14,285 nt of DNA from Acanthamoeba lenticulata (Eukaryota > Discosea > Longamoebia > Acanthamoebidae), in the NCBI GenBank assembly GCA_002179805.1, contig NAVB01001016.1:1-14285 (forward strand), given 5' to 3'. This document shows positions 7,061-14,285 of the stretch, piece after piece. The notes below the pieces were generated by a model, which was given only the letters and a program-made list of their open reading frames with translations, was not told the DNA's origin and made no database searches. Every line of letters begins with the position of its first letter. Positions within the stretch are counted from its first letter, which is position 1. Made by a program: the position numbers and the translations under genes.

Positions 7061-10000
7061 ATGGGAAATCAATCCTCACATGACGACAAAAAGAAGGGGA
7101 AGGGTACTTTCTTTCACCACGCTGGAATCACAAGGATGAAAATTAAATAATCTGTCGGTGCGAGTGAAGGTGATGGAATAATTAGCCTGAGCGACCTCGA
7201 GGTGGGCAAGTTGCTCGGGGCAGGAGCACTATGCCAAGTCCACAAAGCCTACTGGATCGCGCGGGACATGGAGGCACGTCCCCAAATTGGAATTGGCGGC
7301 CGTGCACGCCCTAATTTTTGAATGATAAATCTGTTCCGTTATCCCCTTGCCTCGGCTTTTCATTCAACAGGTAGCGTTGAAAACCTTCCATGTTCCTGAT
7401 CTAGTACCAGAGGACATATCCGACTTTAAGCGGGAGGTGATGCTTACAAGGTGCGCGCCTTCGACGACGTTTTGTGCTGCCCCACAAAACCTGACTGCCT
7501 CTTCACGCATCTGCAGGGATATGCAGCATCCCAATATCATTCACTTCCTCGGCGGGTGCTCGCAGCCACCCGAGGTCTATCTCATCATGGAACTCGCTCC
7601 CTATGGCACTGTGCACGACCTCATTCGGGTTTGTCCCCACCCGCAACCCAAACTTGCCTTCCTCTTTTAGCAGATCCGGCGCGAGCGCTTTGGAGTGGCT
7701 TCGTTTGCTGACTTATGATCGGTTGGTGCAGGCCAAGATGTCGCCCTTCCCCTTCTCCCTGCGCATTCGGTGTCTTCTTGACGCGGCCAAAGCCATGGAG
7801 TACCTTCACTCGAGAAGCGTCATTCACAGGGACCTCAAGCCCGAGAACCTCTTGGTGCGCTGGAGACGATGAGGCTCGTGTCTGTGCAGCCCAGATCTGA
7901 TTCGAGCTTGTCCTCCTTCCCACTAGGTCATGTCCGTTGATCCTGAGGCGCCAGTCGTGGTCAAGCTTGCAGATCTGGGCGTGGCTAAGCTGAAAGAGAA
8001 CAAGGACGCCATGATGACCCACGGCCGCGGGACTCCGCAATACAGTACGATCTCAAACCGCACGCGCGCACAGAACTGGGCCCCTCTGACCACACATCCT
8101 CGCGCAGTGGCGCCTGAGATATTCGAGAAGGACCAGAACTACTCATTTCCAGTCGACGTTTACAGCTTTGCGTTAATCATCTGGGAGGTTACCACCCGGG
8201 AGCAGCCCTATATCGACATTAAGCCCCACTTCAAAGTGCGCTCTTCCCCGCCCTCTTGGTCCAAGTACCTCCAGCTGACCCCCTCCCCCTTTGGTGTCCA
8301 GATCCCGCTCAAGGTGATGGCTGGCGAACGTCCCGTCATTCCCAGGGATTGCCCACGAGAATGGTAACGTGTAGTCCCCGAAATGTTCTTCTATCCGTGA
8401 CGCCGTGGTTGACGCGTTGTCATTCGACAGGGCCGACTTGCTCAACGCGTGCTGGCATCCAAGCCCAGACAAGCGCCCACAATTCAAGGAGATCGTCAAG
8501 CGAATCGAAAGGGTGCAGAAGTCGGGCGTTTTCGACACCGTTGACCACCTTGAAGCCACCACGTTCGGCAACAAGGGTATGTCCTCCAATCAAGAAGGAG
8601 AAGAGTGAGTGCTATGCTGGCATTCGTGCATTCGTTAACGTCCGTCTCTGCAACATTGCCCAGTACTTATTGACGTGAATGAGCTCGAGATCGGCGAGAA
8701 GATCGGCGAAGGCACCCTGTGCGAGTACGTCATCTCTGGGAAACAAGTGATGAGGGAATCAGGGTTTGACCTTTGCTTTTCTTCGGCAGAGTACACAAGG
8801 CGCACTGGAAGGGCAAGAACCAGAACGTGGCGCTCAAGAGATTCAAGTGCTCCGATCTCGTCCCGGAGGAACTCGCCGACTTTAAGCGCGAGCTGTGGCT
8901 CACGAGGTTCGTCAATCTGTCCTTCCCGCCTGCCAGCCCATGATGGGGTTTCGCCACCACAACAGCATCCTCATCGGCTTCCTATCTGGACAGCCAAATC
9001 GACCATCCGAACCTGATTCGGTTCCTGGGAGGCAAGGCTGAGCCTCCCAACACGTACCTCGTGACTGAGCTCGTAGAGTGCGGGTCCCTATGGCAGCTCC
9101 TGCGGGATCGCAAGAAGCAGGTCCCGTGGCCTCTGCGGATGCGGATGGCCCGCGGTACCCTCGCTGCTCCATCTTTCTCCTTCTCTCTGTGCTTGGTGCT
9201 CAACTGTGTCCGACTATCACCACAGAAATCGCAGAGGGCATGATGTACCTGCACGACAAGAGCGTGCTGCACCGCGACCTCAAGTCAGAGAACATCCTGG
9301 TAATTGCTCCCCTTTCTTCTTCTGAATACGAAGTTTGCTGAACAGCATGATAATGCGCCAGATTGCGGGCGACCTGCGACGACCGGGCTCAGAACCGCTG
9401 GTCAAGATCGCCGATCTGGGCATGTCCAGATGGATGCGACCCAAGGGCGGCGTCAACACTTTCCTCACTATGGGCCGAGGCACCGAGCAGTGGAGTGCGC
9501 TGCCCGCCCACATGTGGGCTTGCCTTCTCCCTAATCCCTAATGGCTGACGTTTCACCATTTCCACACCAGTGGCGCCCGAGGTCTTGGAAGGCAGGAAGG
9601 ATTACTCGTTCCCGGTCGACGTATACAGCTTTGGCATCATCCTGTGGGAGCTCATTACCCGAGAGGAGCCCTATGATGAGGTGAGCTGCATCCCCTCCCC
9701 CGCGACAGTTGCATTTGATCTCACGTCGCAAGCTTGGACTATTACGCAGCTGGTGCCCAAGTTCAAGATGTCGTGGTTCATCATTGAGGGCAAGTACCGC
9801 CCACACATCCCGCCCTACGTCCCCTCTGCGTTGAGCGAGCTCATCCAGCAGTGCTGGCATCATGGTACGCCCTTCCTCTTCTCAACCGCTCTCCCCCTTG
9901 CGTCCTCTCATGGTTTACTCCACACGATCTGGGCAGACCCTTCGCAACGGCCCTCATTTATGAAGATCGTGTCCACGCTCACCAAGCTCGCGGCCGACAA

Positions 10001-10442
10001 CGAGCTCCTGGCGCGCATGCCGTCGGACGAGGAGGCCGCCACGCACTATCGCAACTGGCTCGATGAGGAGAAGCGGAAGAAGGCCAGCAGCGTCGGTGCG
10101 TTGAGCGCCAGCAACGCGATCGGCTCGGCGCGGAGCCCACGTTCGCCATCGCCGACACCCGTAAGTGCTGCCGCGTCCGCTCCTCCGATGGCCCGCCCGA
10201 CGGCGGCCGCCGTCAACACGGCGTCGGCGCCGATTCTGGTGGTGTCTGAGGACAAGGAGAAGGAGAAGGAAAAGGAGAAGGACAGGAAGAAGGAGAAGTC
10301 GAGCAAGTCCAAGAAGAGCCTCTCGCACCTCAAAGATAGCAAGGAGAAGAAGCTGAAAAAATTGAAAGACAAGAAGGAGAAGAAGTCATCGTCAAGCAAG
10401 AAGGACAAGAAAGACAAGGGCGTCGAGGTCGTCTCCTTCTAG
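7061..10442 (+). CDS. Tandem dual protein kinase (TKL-like) with N-myristoylation motif
   Basis: Seventeen exons: 7061-7103, 7170-7273, 7371-7450, 7517-7628, 7732-7854, 7927-8044, 8108-8235, 8302-8363, 8431-8576, 8664-8724, 8790-8906, 8994-9154, 9226-9299, 9362-9494, 9571-9680, 9750-9864 and 9937-10442. They encode 730 aa, all in phase. The N-terminus MGNQSS plus KKKGK fits myristoylation with a basic patch. Kinase 1 (about 22-285): GAGALCQV loop, Lys53, HRDLKPEN (Asp147, Asn152), DLG 170-172, MAPE. Kinase 2 (about 312-580): GEGTLCEV, Lys342, HRDLKSEN (Asp436, Asn441), DLG 461-463, MAPE. Both keep the catalytic residues; both have DLG in place of DFG. The tail (from about 630) is Lys/Glu/Ser-rich and low-complexity. 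Sequence style is TKL Ser/Thr kinase. Substrates are unknown. The first exon is the least certain part. Confidence 0.88.
7274..7370 (+). other. GC-AG intron in kinase domain 1
   Basis: The protein must pass from HKAYWIARDME to VALKTF, where the second kinase has HKAHWKGKNQNVALKRF with the same six-residue spacing. The only in-phase donor that gives this is GAG|GCACGT at 7274; nearby GT dinucleotides give the wrong phase. The acceptor is CAACAG|GTAGCG at 7370/7371. Confidence 0.78.
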
Positions 10443-10452
10443 AAGCTACGCT

Positions 10453-10470
10453 ACAACAACAACAACAACA
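10453..10470 (+). repeat. (CAA)n repeat in the kinase 3' UTR
   Basis: About six CAA/ACA units begin 10 nt after the kinase stop codon (TAG 10440-10442). A matching AAC repeat follows the RCC1 gene stop on the other strand. Confidence 0.7.
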
Positions 10471-10615
10471 CCACGTTTTCACCTTCGGCGAAGAAGGGGC
10501 ATCGGAGGATCGGATTTGTGCAGTAGTGCCCAACCCTCGCGTGGTCGCGACAACAGCAATCAACAGCGTTACTGTTCAAACTTCTCTTTCAGGATTTGCT
10601 TTTGATTTAGTTTCT

Positions 10616-10621
10616 TTTATT
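10616..10621 (-). terminator. Poly(A) signal overlapping the stop codon of the cysteine-rich protein gene
   Basis: AATAAA occupies 10621-10616 on the minus strand and contains the TAA stop (10619-10617). The 174-nt gap to the convergent kinase stop at 10442 leaves room for both short 3' UTRs. Confidence 0.55.
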
Positions 10622-11529
10622 TACAGAGAGGATAGCATCCTGGCTGCGTCGTGGACAGCCGAGCAAGCCACTGACGAAGACGCATTGAGTAGTAAACCCG
10701 ATGGAAGACCTCGCGCATGAGCCACTGAACCAAGAAGATGGCAGCCACGACTAGGCTAGTGAGAAAGATGATGAAGAGGAACAGCGACGCCGGATTTCTG
10801 AGGAAGAGGCGCCAGGAAGAGGCGATTAGGAACTCTCCGCCCGTGCAAACTCCTTGCATAACCGAGATCCCAAAGTTGCGCTGCAAAGACAGATCCACAG
10901 ATGTTCCTGTGGACAGTGAGGTGAGAGATGTCGTGCTTCCTCCGTGAGTGGCCGGACGTTACCTTCTTCACATATGAGACAACGATGAGAAATGCAATGC
11001 AGACCCACACCACACTCATCGTAGTTAATCCCACTCACTGTGGCACCGCTGCAGGGCGCACCGTATCGCGACGCCGACTTGAGCGCTCGACACATGCCCG
11101 AGCCGGCGCAGTACTCGTTGATGCCACAATAGTAGCCAGCCGGGTTGCGAACGGCATCACGCACGCTGCACTTGGGGGCGTTCATTCCAGGAAGAGATGG
11201 CGCACAGTAGCGAACCTGCAGCTTGTCATTGGCAGGCGCCCCCACTATTCTCCACTGTCCTGTAGTCCCTGGCACGCAACGGCCACAGCTAGAGCCCGAG
11301 CTTGTTGAGATGAACATCTTATCCTGTACGTCGTTTGCAGCTCGTCAGTGTTATGAAGAGACGCGAGCGACCCATGAGACCGTTTGTTGAAGCGTACCAG
11401 GGTGCAGTTGTGTTTTGCTGAGTAGGCCGTCCTTGTTCTATTGGCTTGAGCAATGGTGGCTGCATGTGCTGCTTCGAACAGTACAACAACCACAAAAACA
11501 AGGATAACTTGCTCTTTGCAACACCACAT
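10617..11529 (-). CDS. Secreted-type cysteine-rich single-pass membrane protein
   Basis: Three exons, 11529-11398, 11323-10963 and 10906-10617, encode 260 aa in phase (0, then 1/2). Residues 1-24 form a signal peptide with hydrophobic core VILVFVVVVLF and an AHA cleavage site. The exported part (about 25-200) has 13 cysteines up to the second junction, in short spacings such as CGRC, YYCGINEYC and CGVGLHCISHRCLIC, which suggests disulphide-bonded knot-like folds. A transmembrane helix lies at about 205-227, followed by a basic cytosolic tail of about 30 residues: a type I cell-surface protein. I do not recognise the family; a receptor or adhesion role is a guess. The poly(A) motif AATAAA (10621-10616) overlaps the stop codon. 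The 56-nt second intron is the shortest in the window. Confidence 0.75.
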
Positions 11530-12488
11530 CTTAAGTGTCCTTGCTTATCAATTCCTGTGGGCCCATGAGCCAACAGCATCAATGGCGAGCGGACACCTTC
11601 TTGGCATTCCGTAATGTGACGTCCACAAAAAAAGAGACTTGATTTTGGCGGGAAGAGGCACGAAGGTTTTGTGGCGGTTCCAGCTGGCGAGGAGGTGGAT
11701 GGGGGTGAATCAATGGGGGATGACGGAGGGCGCCCACCTTGCTTTAACCCTAAGATCATTCGTTCTTGGTTACTCCTCTCTTTGGAGGGCGAGATGACCA
11801 TGGACACATCTCATAGCGCCCATTCCAGCCACTTTCTTTGCGTTTGCATGCGCAGCGTATCGAAATGGGCAGTTTGGGTTAGCTCTAATTGGGTGCTTTT
11901 TATTCTGCTCCTTTTCCACCCGTTTACCGACAAAGGGCAGACAATTGGCGCTCCTTCCCGACCCCATTTTGCCTCTTCTTCTTGCCTCATTGCAGCTTGG
12001 ATGAAATAAGATTAGTCGGCTCACAGAGCGGGCGAACTGACCGGACAAGCGCATGGACGTGAGTCCTCGCGTCCTAGCTTCCTGATGCCTCGCCCACTCA
12101 GGCGCGCGAAGGTGTGGTATGTGGCCGTGTGGGGCGCCGCGGTGTAGGAGCGGGCGGGCAAGGAGGAACGCGATGACGTCTGCATTTGCTCGGGTCGCTA
12201 CTGGACTGTCGTGGCTACCGGGGGAGGCGGTGCGGCGGGTGGACAACACCCATGGCCGCATCGTTCCGGTTCGTCTCGTCGTCACGATGGTGGCGACGGG
12301 ACGATTGGTCGAGGGTTCGCCCCTCGTCTTCCTCTCTCGGCCCACGTTCGCCCAGCGAGCTTGCTGGCGGCTCGTCGTTCCTTCCTCGTCTTGCCTTGCT
12401 TCCTCTCTGTGGTCTGCCCCCGGTGCTGAGCGCCAGCCACTAGCGCATGTCCTTCGCGTGCTGCTCGCGCGGGTCACGCCGAGAGTGG

Positions 12489-12624
12489 AGCCTGCAGCTT
12501 CAGGCTGCCAAGATGGACACACCACTCCAGCCTTAGCCCTGCTGGGCTTGGAGTGGCGAAGAGGGCTGTTTCGCGCCCAGCGAGGCAGGCCGCAGCCGCC
12601 GATCAGATTACATCTGGCGACGGC
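12489..12624. ncRNA. Cluster of three hairpins, possible structured RNA
   Basis: Hairpin 1: AGCCTG (12489-12494) pairs with CAGGCT (12501-12506), loop 6 nt. Hairpin 2: CCACTCCA (12522-12529) pairs with TGGAGTGG (12549-12556), enclosing AGCCC (12535-12539) paired with GGGCT (12544-12548), loop TGCT. Hairpin 3: 12595-12601 pairs imperfectly with 12618-12624 and CAGAT (12604-12608) pairs with ATCTG (12612-12616), loop TAC. No protein explains the region. GC-rich DNA folds easily by chance, so this is only a candidate. Confidence 0.25.
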
Positions 12625-12677
12625 TGTACCTACCTCGTAGCGTCCGTGTCGCCTCCTCTCGACTATGACACCCCACC

Positions 12678-12777
12678 TTCATCAAAAACAATCTAAAGAC
12701 AAAATCTAATTGGGGATAGTTTTGGTTTTTCCCCCATTTAAGCCAAAAACAGAGTAACAGACAACAAAGATCAATCA
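12678..12777 (+). promoter_or_regulatory. A/T-rich leader and probable core promoter of the Nudix gene
   Basis: The 100 nt before ATG 12778 change sharply from GC-rich to A/T-rich. A T-rich tract with a C5 run and ATTTAAG (about 12720-12741) is followed by an A-rich leader to the start codon. I see no consensus TATAAA. Confidence 0.4.
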
Positions 12778-13521
12778 ATGGAACTCGTGCGAGGTCTGGT
12801 GGGCTACCGAGCGTGCTTGGGGGCCTGCATTTTTGATCGCAGTGGGCGCATCCTCATGGGCAAGCGCTCGCCCAAGAAGAAGCAGGCTGTGGGCACTGTG
12901 CGCTTTTCCTCCACTAAACAACACGAAAGATGCGTCCCGTTGAGGGCTGCAAGGCGGCGCGGTGTTGGTGCATGTACAGTGGCAGTGCCCACAAGGCGGG
13001 TACGACAAGAGCGCAGACAAGGGGTCCAAGGTCAATGGCGTGTGGCGCGAAGTGTGGGAGGAGGTGGGGCTCACCCCCGAGCATGGCCTCAGCCTGGTCG
13101 ACCAGCTCCCCGAGGAGCTCAAGTATGAAGTCGAAGGCAGCGCCTTGTACAAAGGGTTCGCACAACGAAGAAGCCTTATTGCCGCTCTCAACACTACACC
13201 TCACACTACTCTCGCCTCAGGCAGAGTATGACCTGGTTCTTGTTCTACTGGGCTGACGCTGACCTGAGCAAGTGCAAGATGGACAACGAGGAGGTCCCCG
13301 AGTTCACCGAGCTCGCTTGGCAGGTCTGTCTGTTGTGCGCGAGTGGCTACACCGCCTCGTCCTTGCTCATGCTGCGGCTTCTCGTTTCTACGTGTGGGCA
13401 GGACTGGGACTTTGCGGTGGCGCACGTGATGGACCAGAAGAAGGGCGTCTACACCAAGCTGCGGGAATGGGCCGAGCCGGCGATCGCGCGCCACCTCGCC
13501 AAGCTGGCCTCCTCTGACTGA
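12778..13521 (+). CDS. Nudix hydrolase, RppH / dinucleoside-polyphosphate type
   Basis: Four exons, 12778-12897, 12980-13155, 13221-13323 and 13402-13521, encode 172 aa in phase. The protein opens with VGYRACLGACIFD (first strand), then WQCPQGG at residues 41-47 and REVWEEVGL at 63-71, the RE-U-xEE-xGU core of the Nudix box. Later YKGQSMTWFLFYW and PEFTELAW match the second half of RppH/Ap4A-hydrolase folds. Such enzymes cleave the phosphoanhydride of 5'-triphosphate RNA or ApnA using metal ions held by the Glu cluster. The segment between GG and RE is three residues longer than the usual Nudix box, and the first consensus Glu is absent at its expected place (Gly55). Length is normal for the family. 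I infer a small soluble enzyme; no targeting signal is seen. Confidence 0.88.
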
Positions 13522-13589
13522 CCCCTCAGTTCTCGGCCGAGTCCGCGTCCTCTTTCATGATGGTCATCGTCATCTTCATTCTTTGTGTC

Positions 13590-13604
13590 GTTGTTGTTGT
13601 TGTT
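13590..13604 (-). repeat. (AAC)n repeat directly after the RCC1 gene stop
   Basis: On the minus strand the TGA stop (13606-13604) runs straight into five AAC units. Only 82 nt separate this stop from the convergent Nudix stop at 13521, so the repeat is probably in the RCC1-gene 3' UTR. Confidence 0.7.
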
Positions 13605-14285
13605 CAGCATACGAGGGCCAAGTTAAAGTCGTAACCGCACTCAACCCGGGTGACGCGGTCCTCGAGGAGGGTCTCCACCACGGTGGGCAGCACCTGGTCG
13701 TCCTTGTCGCCGTGCCCTGTGTGCATGTGGTGCATCCCACGCGTGAGCGGAGAGGGGTCGTGGCGGAGAAGGAGGCAGCAGGGGAGGAGGCGCACCGAGA
13801 CGCCCGTAGACGCCGCTGCCGCAGGTCCACACGCGCCCGTCTTCGGTCACGAAGACGGTGTGGACCCGCCCACATCGGACCTGAACCACCTTCAGGTTGG
13901 CCTCGCGGAAGAAAGCGACCGGCCGAGGCTGCTGGTGCTCCTCCTTGTCGCCTGGACCGTTTGATCGTTCGTTGGCAAAGAAGAAGAGGACGAAGGAAAA
14001 GACGGGCGAAGAGGCCGTACCGAGTCCGAGTTGACCGTTGGCGTTGAGGCCCCAGGCCCAGGCCCCGCCCTCGTCGTCGAGCGTCACAAAGTGGCCGTAG
14101 CCACAGTCGATCTGCGTCATGGGACGGCAGCCGTCGGGGAAGGCGACGCGGAGCGGCACGTTCTCGCCCATCGTCTCGCCGCCTTTGGTCCACGCGACCT
14201 TGATCTGCATCCAGTACTCGTTCTTGCCCCACACCCAGACCTCTCCCTCGCCTTCCCCAGCAGCACAATAAATCAATAAAATCAA
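13604..14285 (-). CDS. RCC1-repeat protein, C-terminal end (truncated by right edge)
   Basis: Exons from the edge side: about 14246-14021 (upstream boundary uncertain), 13951-13796 and 13716-13604, joined in phase 1/2 at both introns. The translation shows RCC1 beta-propeller repeats: EVWVWGKNEYW, IDCGYGHFVTLDDEGGAWAWGLNANGQLGLGD, VVQVRCGRVHTVFVTEDGRVWTCGSGVYGRLGHGDKDDQ, and a last half-repeat RVECGYDFNLALVC before TGA. RCC1-like propellers act as GEFs for small GTPases or as protein-binding platforms; which applies cannot be told from this end. At the right edge the minus strand is T-rich with no ATG, so it is probably the 3' end of another intron with an AG acceptor around 14240-14255. Confidence 0.86.

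Larger units (their letters stand above)
11530..12777. other. 1248-nt divergent intergenic region without a supported gene
   Basis: This lies between the start codons of the cysteine-rich protein gene (-) and the Nudix gene (+), so it should hold both promoters. The left part (to about 12000) is mixed in composition; 12050-12640 is GC-rich. Open frames exist on both strands, up to about 250 codons on the minus strand, but their translations are Arg/Thr/Ser/Pro-rich and show no domain, signal peptide or membrane segment. A hairpin cluster lies at 12489-12624. The last 100 nt before the Nudix ATG are A/T-rich, as expected for a leader. Confidence 0.5.

Noticed and set aside
10756..11034. Minus-strand frame with a hydrophobic stretch (TTMSVVWVCIAFLIVVSYVKK)
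   Set aside because: It is out of frame with the cysteine-rich exon it overlaps, whose regular Cys spacing (CGVGLHCISHRCLIC) shows the true frame. The real membrane helix is encoded further on.
11770..12525. 251-codon open frame on the minus strand
   Set aside because: It spans a visible composition change, and its translation is Arg/Thr/Ser-rich with no domain, signal or membrane segment. Long chance frames are common in GC-rich DNA. Spliced reads would be needed to revive it.
12119..12640. 173-codon open frame on the plus strand
   Set aside because: It overlaps the previous frame in antisense and covers the hairpin cluster. The translation looks random (Arg, Ala, Ser, Pro-rich) and matches nothing I know.
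14260..14280. AATAAA motifs on the plus strand at the right edge
   Set aside because: No plus-strand gene ends here. On the minus strand the same bases form the T-rich end of an intron in the RCC1 gene.
1..14285. tRNA, rRNA, CRISPR, insertion sequence, viral or toxin genes
   Set aside because: I looked for T-arm motifs, spaced direct repeats, terminal inverted repeats and transposase or viral protein motifs on both strands and saw none I could support.

Overview
The window looks like nuclear DNA from a free-living amoeba, most likely Acanthamoeba or a close relative. The protein-coding sequence is GC-rich. Genes are broken by many short introns (56-161 nt), A/T-rich stretches sit only at transcript ends and promoters, and the families are typical of amoebae (tandem TKL kinases, RGS, RCC1 repeats, RNF37). 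There are no operons, ribosome-binding sites, insertion sequences or CRISPR arrays. All gene models were built by hand: exons were joined only where donor, acceptor, phase and family similarity agreed.

Eight genes lie on strictly alternating strands. (1) 1-717 (+): C-terminal end of a 2-oxoglutarate/2-oxoadipate dehydrogenase E1 subunit (DHTKD1 type), cut by the left edge. (2) 802-3177 (-): a complete RNF37/UBOX5-like ubiquitin ligase, 9 exons, 601 aa, with a U-box, an acidic linker carrying two SUMO-interaction-like motifs, and a C-terminal RING. (3) 3263-4093 (+): a 229-aa polytopic membrane protein of unknown function. (4) 4257-6092 (-): a 460-aa RGS-domain protein ending in a CaaX box. 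(5) 7061-10442 (+): a 730-aa protein with two TKL-like kinase domains, a myristoylation-type N-terminus and a lysine-rich tail, 17 exons. (6) 10617-11529 (-): a 260-aa cysteine-rich type I membrane protein. (7) 12778-13521 (+): a 172-aa Nudix hydrolase of the RppH/Ap4A group. (8) 13604-14285 (-): the C-terminal end of an RCC1-repeat protein, cut by the right edge.

Tail-to-tail pairs are only 82-174 nt apart. One head-to-head pair (2/3) shares an 85-nt promoter. The other two head-to-head gaps (6093-7060 and 11530-12777) are long and hold no gene I can support; the second contains a cluster of three hairpins.

The genes do not form one pathway. Two of them (RGS and the dual kinase) are signalling proteins, both with predicted lipid anchors, placed head to head. 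I found no clearly new multi-gene system. The most interesting points are the duplicated kinase that kept its introns, the SIM-like motifs in a double-E3 protein, two GC-AG introns fixed by protein alignment, and a 5' splice-site consensus with C at position +4.
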